Source: an uncultured Acetatifactor sp. (GTDB lineage: Bacteria > Bacillota > Clostridia > Lachnospirales > Lachnospiraceae). From it: 64,000 nt of DNA. The translations under genes and the position numbers were made by a program. Of this stretch, positions 56,521 to 64,000 are shown piece after piece. The notes under the pieces were generated by a model that worked only from the letters and a program-made list of their open reading frames with translations, had not been told where the DNA came from and did no database searches. The stretch lies in NCBI GenBank assembly GCA_910589035.1, contig CAJUSI010000015.1, positions 1-64,000 of the forward strand. The letters are read 5' to 3'. Position 1 is the stretch's first letter. Each line of letters begins with the position of its first letter.

Positions 56521-57672
56521 TTAACTTCCTTTCAAGGAGCTTTCGTCCTTTTCCCTTTGTCTGCAGTAGCGGTTCAGCAGGAATTCGATATAGTCGCCTC
56601 TGCTAAACAGGCGTCTGCTTGTGCTGTCCCCCTGGTCTTTCGCAAGCTCCCGGAGCGGAACCGTCATGCGGATATGCTGGGCGGCGCTTTTGTTTTCCAC
56701 ATAATTTTCAAGCACGGTCCGGGCCCCGTCCTGCTTCAGGCTGCCCAGGCGCCAGTGAGGGGCCGGGGTGGAAATATTCGGATAGACGTCAAAGTCTTTG
56801 TCTATGTAGAAAACCGGGGTGTCGCTGACATAGCTTGCCGTGGAGGCATCCGTTATCAGCTCTTCGCAGAGGGATTGCTCCGTCCTGCCGAATACTTCCC
56901 CAAGGTTCTCTGCTTCGAAATGTCTGAGGGTGTATTCTTCCAGCAGGGGCGGGATTTTCCCCAGGTCTTCCGGGGTGATCCAGGCGTCATACCATTTTTC
57001 GTTTTCCCCGTCGCAGGAGCCCTGGTGGAGGAAGAAGGTGAACTCTCCTCCGAAGGCTGCGCAGCGGTTTTCCAGATCCAGCTCTTTTATCAGGTTTTCG
57101 ATGTGGCCCAGCTGGTCTATATTGTTCCGGCTGACAAAAACCTGGATGCGGGGGGAAATCTTATTTTCCATCAGGACGTCCATGGCTTTCAGGAGCTCCC
57201 GGTATGCGCCCTTCCGGCCTATATAGAAGTCCGTGGTCCGGGCGTCGCCGAAGAGGGTTAGCTGAATCTTTTTCAGGCCCAGGGAGGCAAGCCATTTTCC
57301 GTACCCGCCGTCCCGCGCCAGCCGCCAGAAGCTTGCCACTTCAAAGTGGTCCAGGGGTCTGTCGGAGAGGCGGTTACATAATTCAAACTGCTCCCGGTAC
57401 TTTTCTGTGAAATCCGGCTCCCGATACCAGTCGTAGATCTGCAGGCAGTCCGTGAAGGGTCCAAACTGCTCTGCGGTGGATTCGAGTTCCGAAAAGGGCA
57501 TATTTCCATTAGGTGTGGCACCCAGCCAGCAGTGTCTGCAACGGTTGGGGCAGCCGTGCATGTCAAGGCAGATTGTGATTTCTTTGAATTTTTTATTATC
57601 CTTAATAGCATTGCTATCCAGTTGTGTAAGTTCAAATAGTAACTTATCCATGTACAAGGAATTCGTTTTCAT
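56521..57672 (-). CDS. Radical SAM protein
   Basis: About 383 residues. CPNRCRHC (CX3CX2C) holds the three cysteines for the [4Fe-4S]-SAM cluster in the motif LDMHGCPNRCRHCW. The start at 57672 (MKTNSLYMDK) is preferred because homologous-looking sequence begins there; the frame continues upstream to 57741 from a TTG. It lies in an operon-like series with the QueG-like protein. No substrate is predicted. Confidence 0.82.
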   Translation of the reverse strand: MKTNSLYMDKLLFELTQLDSNAIKDNKKFKEITICLDMHGCPNRCRHCWLGATPNGNMPFSELESTAEQFGPFTDCLQIYDWYREPDFTEKYREQFELCNRLSDRPLDHFEVASFWRLARDGGYGKWLASLGLKKIQLTLFGDARTTDFYIGRKGAYRELLKAMDVLMENKISPRIQVFVSRNNIDQLGHIENLIKELDLENRCAAFGGEFTFFLHQGSCDGENEKWYDAWITPEDLGKIPPLLEEYTLRHFEAENLGEVFGRTEQSLCEELITDASTASYVSDTPVFYIDKDFDVYPNISTPAPHWRLGSLKQDGARTVLENYVENKSAAQHIRMTVPLRELAKDQGDSTSRRLFSRGDYIEFLLNRYCRQREKDESSLKGS

Positions 57673-57792
57673 CTCTTTTTGTGCTCCATAATATATATAG
57701 CAAGACGCAATATCGAATATATCTGCTGACAACATTTCCAAAGCTCATCCATAAGCTGCCAAATAACAGCTCCCGCAGCAAACAGCAGTCCC

Positions 57793-58224
57793 TTACTCCC
57801 GAAAATCAATATCATACCTTGTCCCGTGATGGAACAGCACCCCGTCCGTGAGCCGGATGCGCAGAAGGCAGGTGTTGGGGTCATCTTCGTTGATATGCCC
57901 GTTGTCATACCACTCCGCAAAAACCGCTCTCACTTTGGACATGATTTCCTCGTTGCATTCCGCTTTCACATGTCCCAGATTTTCGCCGATGCCGTGAGCG
58001 GTAAACCAGTCGCCGCAGAGGGCAGCCGCGTGGTCCTTTCCGATCTGTCTCATTTTATTGGAGAGGGCATGGGTGACGATATAAAATGCTCCATCCTCAT
58101 AATAGCCGTTTACGGTGCGCACATGTGGCTTCCCATCCTCCACCGTAGCCAGGGCCAGCAGATTGTCGCAGCCGAATCTATCCTCCATGAGCTGTGCTGT
58201 TTCTTTTGTTAATTTTTCTCCCAT
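57793..58224 (-). CDS. Pyridoxamine 5'-phosphate oxidase family (flavin-reductase-fold) protein
   Basis: 143 residues of the PNPOx-like split barrel: DNLLALATVEDGKPHVRTVN is a typical first strand pair, and SNKMRQIGKDHAAALCG follows. Such proteins bind FMN or F420 and catalyse diverse redox reactions. GAGGATG lies upstream of the ATG. It sits upstream of the radical SAM gene on the same strand. Confidence 0.82.
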   Translation of the reverse strand: MGEKLTKETAQLMEDRFGCDNLLALATVEDGKPHVRTVNGYYEDGAFYIVTHALSNKMRQIGKDHAAALCGDWFTAHGIGENLGHVKAECNEEIMSKVRAVFAEWYDNGHINEDDPNTCLLRIRLTDGVLFHHGTRYDIDFRE

Positions 58225-58267
58225 TTTATTTCATCCTCGTATTCTGCTTTTGCACCATGCGTATTTT

Positions 58268-58345
58268 TCACGCTATCCACCGTTCATAATTGTCAATGCC
58301 CATATCATCTTTCCGGTCAAGCTTTTGGAGTAAATCCTGCTGCAT
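58268..58345 (-). CDS. Possible 25-residue peptide
   Basis: AGGAGG five bases before the ATG at 58345 is a very good ribosome binding site. The short product (MQQDLLQKLDRKDD...) is charged and helical. It may be a real small protein or the leftover start of a deleted gene. Confidence 0.3.
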   Translation of the reverse strand: MQQDLLQKLDRKDDMGIDNYERWIA

Positions 58346-58359
58346 TTTTGCCTCCTGGT

Positions 58360-58695
58360 TCAATCCCGCATGAATCCCGTTATACTATCTCTGCTTACTG
58401 AATTCTGCGCTTTTAATATTTCGGTTAGATCCAGTCTTTCAAAATACTCCTTATATTGGCTCTCCGGGATCTGATATTGTCCATATTTCCTCTGCCCAAG
58501 CCGTGCCATACTCTTTCACGATATCGCTATATAACTGATAGATATTTGTCCCATAAATCCAAATCTCATCCATATCGATATTGATTTCAGGAAAACACTT
58601 AAAAATCAGCCAAAATAACTTGTTTTTTCATGATGCCCTTCTACGATCAGTAAGTTTTGGCTTCGCTTTCTTGCCTGGCCCTGATAACTATTCAT
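58360..58695 (-). pseudogene. Broken TOPRIM-like partner of the AAA ATPase
   Basis: ATG 58695 overlaps the ATPase TAG (ATGAATAG), as in coupled pairs. The frame begins QARKRSQNLLIVEGHHEK, where IVEG plus HHE resembles a TOPRIM motif, but stops after 29 codons at 58606. One added base in the A6 run near 58622-58627 restores KNKLFWLIFKCFPEINIDMD, then IWIYGTNIYQLYSDI. After WAEE the sequence diverges, and a different frame (to 58360) shows YFERLDLTEILKAQNS, the look of a far C-terminal piece. So the gene has a frameshift and an internal deletion. Confidence 0.6.
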
Positions 58696-59839
58696 AGCGC
58701 TCAAACTCCCCACTAATGTACATCTTTTCCAGATTATGGCCTTCCCGCAGCTCTCTTTCTGTCGCATTACAGAGCGCAGTCAATGTACCCGCTCGTGACA
58801 AAATAAATAAGCAATCCGGCCGCATCAGCCGATTCGTCATCAAATTAGTATTATGAGAAGTCATGATAATCTGGCATTTGGGATATCTTCTCTTAAAAAA
58901 ATCTACCACTTTCTCTGCCATTTCATAATGATAAAAGGCATCGAACTCATCTAAATATATAAAAGACGGAGTCCAGCTTTTCGGAATCAACCGCCTGTAT
59001 AAATCAACCAATGCCAAAGTTCCACTGGATGCGGTCTCATAAAACGGTACTAATTTCTCATGGTCAAAATACAGCTCTCTTTGTCCATCCGGCAGTATTG
59101 TTAATACCAGTTTGCACTCTATGCCCATTTCATTGAGAAAATCTTCTAAATCTTTTAATCTATCCGAATTCTCCAGAAACTTATAAAAGCTGTCATTCAT
59201 TCCTCCCGAAATCCTTAACATTCCTTTTCCGGCCGTAATTATAAGCATTCTAATGACATAATTACCTAATTTAATGAGAATGGAATCATTGCTCAATGCA
59301 ACATTGCTTACCAACCATCTCAGGAATGGCAGCTTAAGATTTTGAAACTCTTCTGCACCGCCTATATCTACTGATTGCAGATATCTGTCTATACTGGCTG
59401 TTTCCGCATCAATATATGCTAAATTCTCAAAATCAAATTTATTCTTCTCAAAATCACAGCTGAAAATAGTTTTTCCATCAATCAGCAATTCTTCATTCCG
59501 AAGTTTTTGATTGGAAAGTCGGGCATAGCGATACACTAACTCATTATTTCCAAACCTGAACTCATATGAAAAAAACGCTGCTTCGTCTACGGAATCCGCA
59601 TTTAAAAATAATCCTGTCTCATGATAAGGCTGACCGCCAAACATTGTTGTATTTATATCCATTAGCGCCTTTCCAAGATTTGTTTTTCCTGTGGCATTTC
59701 TGCCATAAAGCAGCATTTTGCTGATAATCCCATCCGTGATACAATCTGTACTGAACTGATACCCCGCTGTATTTTCAAAATTGATAGATATTTCGTCTTT
59801 AAAATTTTTGTAATTCTTCAATGTAAATTTCTTTAACAC
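58688..59839 (-). CDS. AAA-family ATPase (RloA/AriA-like), probable defence ATPase
   Basis: 383 residues, ABC/AAA_15-like: Walker A GRNATGKTN (about 49-57), a long insert, and a C-terminal Walker B with FIYLDEFDAF, then MTSHNTNLM, as in OLD/RloA-type ATPases. The start is a GTG at 59839 with AGGAAA upstream. Such ATPases often pair with a TOPRIM or RloB protein in anti-phage systems (PARIS and similar); here the partner appears broken. Confidence 0.82.
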   Translation of the reverse strand: MLKKFTLKNYKNFKDEISINFENTAGYQFSTDCITDGIISKMLLYGRNATGKTNLGKALMDINTTMFGGQPYHETGLFLNADSVDEAAFFSYEFRFGNNELVYRYARLSNQKLRNEELLIDGKTIFSCDFEKNKFDFENLAYIDAETASIDRYLQSVDIGGAEEFQNLKLPFLRWLVSNVALSNDSILIKLGNYVIRMLIITAGKGMLRISGGMNDSFYKFLENSDRLKDLEDFLNEMGIECKLVLTILPDGQRELYFDHEKLVPFYETASSGTLALVDLYRRLIPKSWTPSFIYLDEFDAFYHYEMAEKVVDFFKRRYPKCQIIMTSHNTNLMTNRLMRPDCLFILSRAGTLTALCNATERELREGHNLEKMYISGEFERYE

Positions 59840-59957
59840 TTTCCTGCCATCCTTTCATACTGATTACATGCCCACATAGCAGTAATTAGAGTATAACCAT
59901 TTTGGCACCCTTCCACAATAGATTCCCGTAATTTTTTTACGGCATATTTATCTGTGT

Positions 59958-60933
59958 CTATATTTCCACAAGCACTTCCCAATACCCGCTGCGCCTCCCG
60001 TTTGTGCGGCGAAGATACCCAGTGCAATTCCTGCACTTTGAATTCTGCTGTCTGTATTGTCCACATGCAGATTGCGATTCTTCAATTCATGGCGCGTTCC
60101 CATCAGCAGATTCTCAAAGAACAGTTCCAGATAATGCGCAGTGGCGTGGATTCCTTTCGGCAGGTTATTATAATTTGCACGAACAAGCACATTCCTGAAG
60201 TACCAGGAATGATCTGCAAACACATCATTCTGAATCGCCAAACCGAATGTCTGCAGATACTTGACAATGAAAACCGCCGTTGATCTCGTATCTCCTTCTG
60301 CAAAGGGGTGAATCTGCCATATTCCGGAAGCAAATTTCACAATGTGGCGCACCGCCTCCGAAATGGAAACTTTCTCATAGGAAAAGAGCTTTTCCTGGGC
60401 AAAATCGTAGTCCAGCGCATATCCCGGATACTGTCATAAGAAGAATAGATCACCGTGTCTCCGTTTAAAATCCATTCTTTTTTCGTGATATTGTAGGTTC
60501 GAAAACTCCCCGCATGGTCAAAGATACCTGTAAAGAGCCGGCGATGTATGTTCTGCAGTTCGGCGGGAGAGAATTGAAATGTCTTTTCTCCCAGAAGCTC
60601 TGCGATACGAACCGAAACCGTATCCGCCTCCATAGTGCCGTTTTCCACAGTCTGTCGGTCTTTGCGAGCCTCGTAATAGCTTTGAATCCGCTGCTTTGCA
60701 CCGGATATATCGACGTTTCCCTCAATATGCGCCTTTGCAGTCTCCACCAGATACGGAGAAGGCTCCAGCCCGTCCACAGCCTGAAGTCCGATTGCCGCCT
60801 GCCAGGCCGCACTTTTTTCCGCTCTCCCCGGTTCTCCCTGCCTGCTGTATTCCTCCAGTTCAAGCTGCCATTTTCTATCCTGCTCCACAGAATTACTCTC
60901 CATGCTTTGCATATATAAATTATCCTGTCTCAA
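59958..60933 (-). pseudogene. Decayed Fic protein with two frameshifts
   Basis: The first part (60933 to about 60425) encodes a Fic N-terminal domain ending YDSIRDM. Removing two bases near 60424 (GATATGCG to GATACG) joins it to LDYDFAQEKLFSYEK, then the Fic motif HPFAEGDTRSTAVF. Near 60040 the frame changes again: QNSKCRNCTG is followed directly by RRTNGRRSGYWEVLVEI, which looks like the tail of a C-terminal winged-helix domain whose middle is deleted. The gene is therefore broken by a frameshift and a deletion. Confidence 0.75.
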
Positions 60934-61421
60934 AACTCCGGCATCTTCGTAAAAACAACTTTTTCCCCGTCCGCCACGCCGCCGTATATTTCATCGGTTT
61001 TATGCCCGGTATTCAGATAATGATCTATCACAAACCTGGCCGTATACGGCATTTCCAGTTTGACCAGTTCGGAATATGCAAACCACCTGGCGGTTCCTTC
61101 CCTGGATGCCAGACGGGTGTCCACGCCCTCGCGCAGCTGCGCAAAAAAGTAATAGTTCTGCCGGATTTCCCCTTTTGTCCTGCGCAGGGTCACATAACGC
61201 AGGGAGAGGTTTTTAATCTGGTTCTCCTTCAAGCCCAGCTCTTCCTCCATCTCCCGGAGGACGCAGGCTCTGGCGTCGTTGAGCTCCCATTCCTCGAAAT
61301 GCCCTCCCGCCGAGCCTGTCCAGACATTATTCACCACTCTGCCGCCCTGCCGGAAGAGAAGCAGCATCTTGCCGGCGTTCGTTATATAGACGGATGTCAT
61401 ATTCCGCAGTCTTCCTTCCAT
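60930..61421 (-). CDS. NUDIX hydrolase
   Basis: 163 residues. The Nudix box runs GGHFEEWELNDARACV then REMEEELG (about residues 40-62), with the catalytic glutamates. AGGAGG lies four bases before the ATG. Its start lies inside the end of the upstream Fic gene and its stop overlaps the start of the decayed Fic gene, so three reading frames are coupled. Confidence 0.9.
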   Translation of the reverse strand: MEGRLRNMTSVYITNAGKMLLLFRQGGRVVNNVWTGSAGGHFEEWELNDARACVLREMEEELGLKENQIKNLSLRYVTLRRTKGEIRQNYYFFAQLREGVDTRLASREGTARWFAYSELVKLEMPYTARFVIDHYLNTGHKTDEIYGGVADGEKVVFTKMPEF

Positions 61422-62314
61422 GGCTCCTCCTGTTCGATTTTCAGCTTTTTCAATTCCCTGCTTTGGCCTGTACTGCCGGAATTTGTCTGCATGAAGTATT
61501 TATATTTCTCCCGGTAAAATTCCTGTTCCTCCCGGAAAAGCTTCTCCAGCTGAACCGTCGTCGTATGTTTCCTGTATTCTTTTAAGGCCTCCAGATATGC
61601 ATTGCGGTTTTTATCCTCAATGACCGCCGGCGCCATTCCATGTTTCAGGCAATCTCTGAACAGAATCAATCTGCCTGTTCTGCCGTTGCCGTCCTGGAAA
61701 GCGTGAATACATTCATATCTTGCATGAAATTCCGCCAACATCGCAATATCCGCTTTCCTTCCGTGATACCACTCCAGAAGCCGTTCCATCTCCTCCGGAA
61801 CCTTTTCCGGCCTGGCAGTCTGGTACATGCCGATCATATTGGGGCGCTTCCTGTAATCTCCGATTTCATATCCGTTTGCCCTGTCCTCAAATACGCCGGA
61901 TTTCAATTCATAATGAAACCGCTTGATGAGCACCTCTGTCAACGGCTCGTCAAACGTATCCAGCATTTTGTTGAACATCAGGAAATGTCCGCTCATTTCC
62001 TCCACATCTTTTGCCCGGTAATAGTCGTCTGATCTGGGCAATGTGCCGTTATCAAACAGGGACGCCGTCTGTTCCTCCGTGAGCGTGCTTCCCTCTATTT
62101 TATTTGAATTGTACGCAAGCAGGCGCTGCGTATACGCATATACGCCGGAACGGTCGAACTTTTTTCTTTCTATTTGAAATCTTTCCAGAAGGAAATTCAC
62201 AAACGCTTTCTCTCCCGGGCCATTCATCATGCCGCCTCTATCCAGTTCTGTTTCCTGCCAATAGCAGAATCCATACTTTGTAAATCTATTGTCATGAATA
62301 AATTCCCCTGGCAT
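61397..62314 (-). CDS. Fic family protein (adenylyltransferase type), with inhibitory helix
   Basis: About 305 residues. The Fic motif HAFQDGNGRTGR (about 217-228) keeps His, Asp/Glu and GNGR. The N-terminal NSNKIEGSTL region matches the (S/T)xxxE(G/N) auto-inhibition motif, so the protein can switch itself off. AMPylation of an unknown target is expected. ATG 62314 follows TTG 62323; the true start is uncertain, with ATG 62230 another option. It lies between argC and the NUDIX gene, overlapping the latter. Confidence 0.88.
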   Translation of the reverse strand: MPGEFIHDNRFTKYGFCYWQETELDRGGMMNGPGEKAFVNFLLERFQIERKKFDRSGVYAYTQRLLAYNSNKIEGSTLTEEQTASLFDNGTLPRSDDYYRAKDVEEMSGHFLMFNKMLDTFDEPLTEVLIKRFHYELKSGVFEDRANGYEIGDYRKRPNMIGMYQTARPEKVPEEMERLLEWYHGRKADIAMLAEFHARYECIHAFQDGNGRTGRLILFRDCLKHGMAPAVIEDKNRNAYLEALKEYRKHTTTVQLEKLFREEQEFYREKYKYFMQTNSGSTGQSRELKKLKIEQEEPWKEDCGI

Positions 62315-62379
62315 TCCTGCCAATTTATTCTTCCTCCGCTTTCACGATATAGCACTCGTCCTGGCAGCTGCCCGACACT

Positions 62380-63438
62380 CTACGGGAAGCAGGGCACCAG
62401 CTCCAGCCCCTGGCTCTCCGGCAGTCCGAACAGCAGGTTCATATTCTGCACGGCCTGCCCTGCGGCGCCTTTCACCAGGTTGTCCAGGGCTCCCATCATA
62501 ATGATACGACCTGTCCTCTCATCGATAACGAAATTCACATCCACATAATTTGAGCCCTCCACCCACCTGGTCTCAGGGCACACACCCCTGTCCAGAACAC
62601 GAACAAACTTTTCTTTCGCATAATATTTGTCATATGCGGCGCGGATTTCCTCCCATGAGGGCAATGTGCCGTCCGCCTTCCTCTTCAGCTTCGCGTACTC
62701 CGTTACCAGGATTCCCCGGTTCATGGGCACCAGGTGCGGTGTAAAATTGATTACAACTTCACAGTTCCCCGCATATCCAAGCTGCTCCTCGATCTCCGGG
62801 GTATGCCGGTGGGTTGCCACGCCGTAAGCCTTGATATTCTCATTGACCTCGCAGAAGAGATTTGCCACCTTTGCCCCCCGCCCCGCCCCGGAGGTTCCGG
62901 ATTTGGCATCCACGATAAGGGTGTCCGCATCGATGAGTCCCTCTTTCACCAGGGGATAGGCCGTGAGGATGGAACAGGTGGTATAACAGCCCGGATTTGC
63001 CACCAGCCTGGTGCGTTCCGTAATCTGCTTCCTGTTTATCTCGCACAGACCGTAAACCGCCTCCGGAATGAACTGGGGGGACTTATGCTCTATCCCATAC
63101 CATTTTTCGTATACCGCCACATCTTTTATACGGTAATCCGCCGAAAGATCCACGATTTTTACTTTCGACAGAATCTCTTCCGTCAAAAGCCCCGCCAGAA
63201 ATCCCTGGGGCGTCGCTGTGAAAATCACATCCGCCTCTTCTGCCAGCTCCGCCAGATTGTCGTCCCTGCACACATCCTCCACAATGCGGAACATATTCTG
63301 ATATACTTCATAATACCTCTTATCGATGTAGCTGCGGGAACCGTACCAGACAATCTCCGCATCCTTATGCCCTGTGAGAAGCCTCACAAGCTCTCCTCCT
63401 GCGTACCCTGTCGCCCCGATAATTCCTGCCTTTATCAT
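62380..63438 (-). CDS. argC: N-acetyl-gamma-glutamyl-phosphate reductase
   Basis: 352 residues. Reduces N-acetylglutamyl phosphate to the semialdehyde. IIGATGYAGGELVRLL is the NADP loop, and ANPGCYTTCSILTAYPLV holds the catalytic Cys. Normal length. AAGGAGG lies 11 bases before the ATG. It is preceded by a long leader with ArgR-type sites. Downstream it is followed by the Fic gene, not argJ. Confidence 0.95.
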   Translation of the reverse strand: MIKAGIIGATGYAGGELVRLLTGHKDAEIVWYGSRSYIDKRYYEVYQNMFRIVEDVCRDDNLAELAEEADVIFTATPQGFLAGLLTEEILSKVKIVDLSADYRIKDVAVYEKWYGIEHKSPQFIPEAVYGLCEINRKQITERTRLVANPGCYTTCSILTAYPLVKEGLIDADTLIVDAKSGTSGAGRGAKVANLFCEVNENIKAYGVATHRHTPEIEEQLGYAGNCEVVINFTPHLVPMNRGILVTEYAKLKRKADGTLPSWEEIRAAYDKYYAKEKFVRVLDRGVCPETRWVEGSNYVDVNFVIDERTGRIIMMGALDNLVKGAAGQAVQNMNLLFGLPESQGLELVPCFP

Positions 63439-63706
63439 AACCGATCACTCCTCCTTAACCTCGCAGATATCCTCTCAGCATCTTTTAGCCTCATTATATG
63501 CGGCTTCCAGGATATCATTTTGAAAAATCCTCCGCCTAACATGAAAAATCCGAATCAGAAACCACCATTTTCTGCCAGAAGATCCCAAAAACCTATTGCA
63601 GAACCTCCTGTAAAAGTTCCCGCAGCATTTCCTGAAAAGCTTCCCGCAGGACTGCATCCCCAGATTCCCTGCCGGATATCTGCGGCTTTCATTTGTATCT
63701 TATGTA
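63439..63706 (-). other. Leader region of argC
   Basis: About 270 bases between the predicted promoter and the argC start. No T-box signature or gene is seen; a 60-codon minus-strand frame (63475-63657) is rich in Arg/Cys/Phe and has no ribosome binding site. Confidence 0.45.
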
Positions 63707-63785
63707 ATCATACCACTTTTTGTATGAATGTCCACTGTTTTTTATTTTTATGCAAAAATATTTCATTTTATGAATCATTATTCAT
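63707..63785 (-). promoter_or_regulatory. ArgR-type operator and argC promoter
   Basis: Minus-strand TGGACA (63729-63734), 16 bases, TATGAT (63707-63712). Just upstream, ATGAAT-N4-ATTCAT (63770-63785), with a second related site ATGAAATATTTTTGCAT (63749-63765), fits the known ARG box (a WATNCA-type palindrome with A/T centre). Two adjacent boxes are usual for ArgR hexamer binding. Confidence 0.65.
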
Positions 63786-63795
63786 TTCTTTGCAT

Positions 63796-64000
63796 TTAAA
63801 TCCTGAATATTTCACTGTCTGCCAGCGCCAGAAGCTGTGCCGCTGCATTTTCATATGCAACAGGACTTTCCACAAAGAAACTCGTTACTTTCTCATAATC
63901 CGATTTATAAAATCCCGTAGCACATATCTGGCGGATAAGGCCGGAAATATCTGTCTCTCCTTTTGCAGACGGACATATTTTCATCTGTGCCCTGTGATTC
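63796..64000 (-). CDS. C-terminal part of a gene running off the window edge, unknown
   Basis: The frame is open from the right edge to TAA at 63796. The visible 67 residues are mixed helical and end DSEIFRI. No family is recognised; the 5' end lies beyond 64000. Confidence 0.4.
   Translation of the reverse strand, partial: NHRAQMKICPSAKGETDISGLIRQICATGFYKSDYEKVTSFFVESPVAYENAAAQLLALADSEIFRI

Noticed and set aside
59833..60066. Independent small gene between the decayed Fic and the ATPase
   Set aside because: It begins inside the Fic remnant without a start signal; the region is better explained as the frame-shifted Fic tail.
63475..63657. Small Arg/Cys/Phe-rich gene upstream of argC
   Set aside because: No ribosome binding site, and all three frames are open over part of this region; more likely a non-coding leader.

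Overview
The window looks like a chromosomal segment of a spore-forming member of the Clostridia, most likely Lachnospiraceae. This rests on an alpha/beta SASP gene behind a SigG-like promoter, several sporulation-linked families (Spo0A C-terminal domain, GerMN, SpoIIM-like, SpoVB-like), the clostridial order of pyrH-frr-uppS-cdsA-dxr-rseP and recA-recX, a GAACN4GTTC LexA site, and moderate GC with strong GGAGG ribosome binding sites. The genus cannot be named from sequence alone.

Left part (1-9.6 kb): the 3' part of a tRNA-Lys, the SASP gene, transaldolase, a Hanks-type kinase, then a minus-strand housekeeping operon that couples UMP kinase and ribosome recycling to isoprenoid/undecaprenyl synthesis, CDP-diacylglycerol synthesis and a site-2 protease. 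A membrane-anchored polysaccharide deacetylase lies upstream. From 9.7 to 15 kb is an accessory stretch: an Rpn-family nuclease gene broken by an amber codon, a KTSC protein, a secreted protein, and an ECF sigma gene with an anti-sigma-like membrane protein carrying an 8-residue repeat.

Middle (15-31 kb): DAHP synthase with a structured leader; a SpoIIM-like gene and an aminotransferase bracketed by two copies of a roughly 104-bp MITE-like element; ribonuclease Y; recA-recX behind a double-LexA-box promoter; rqcH; SpoVB-like flippase and glycogen synthase; a receiver-less Spo0A-type regulator; and holA. From 31 to 42 kb: comEC translationally coupled to an ABC exporter, two two-component systems separated by a GerMN lipoprotein, and a ComEA-like lipoprotein. 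From 42 to 47 kb: an MBOAT plus SGNH pair (polysaccharide O-acylation), a small DMT transporter and a sugar-type solute-binding protein.

Right part (47-64 kb): arginine biosynthesis genes argC, argJ, argB and argD all lie on the minus strand in operon order but are not contiguous. About 10 kb of small accessory genes separates argC from argJ: Fic, NUDIX, a decayed Fic, an AAA ATPase with a broken TOPRIM-like partner, PNPOx-like, radical SAM, a 4Fe-4S QueG-like protein, another NUDIX, DUF4375-like and GNAT. A GtrII-like membrane glucosyltransferase gene sits between argJ and argB. Its 5' coding region holds 22 TGTC repeats, and in this sequence the only start with a good ribosome binding site is out of frame with the body, so the gene reads as a phase-variable locus in the OFF state. 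Tandem repeats are unusually common throughout: periods of 4, about 15, 24, 30, 32, two of 36, and 39 bp.
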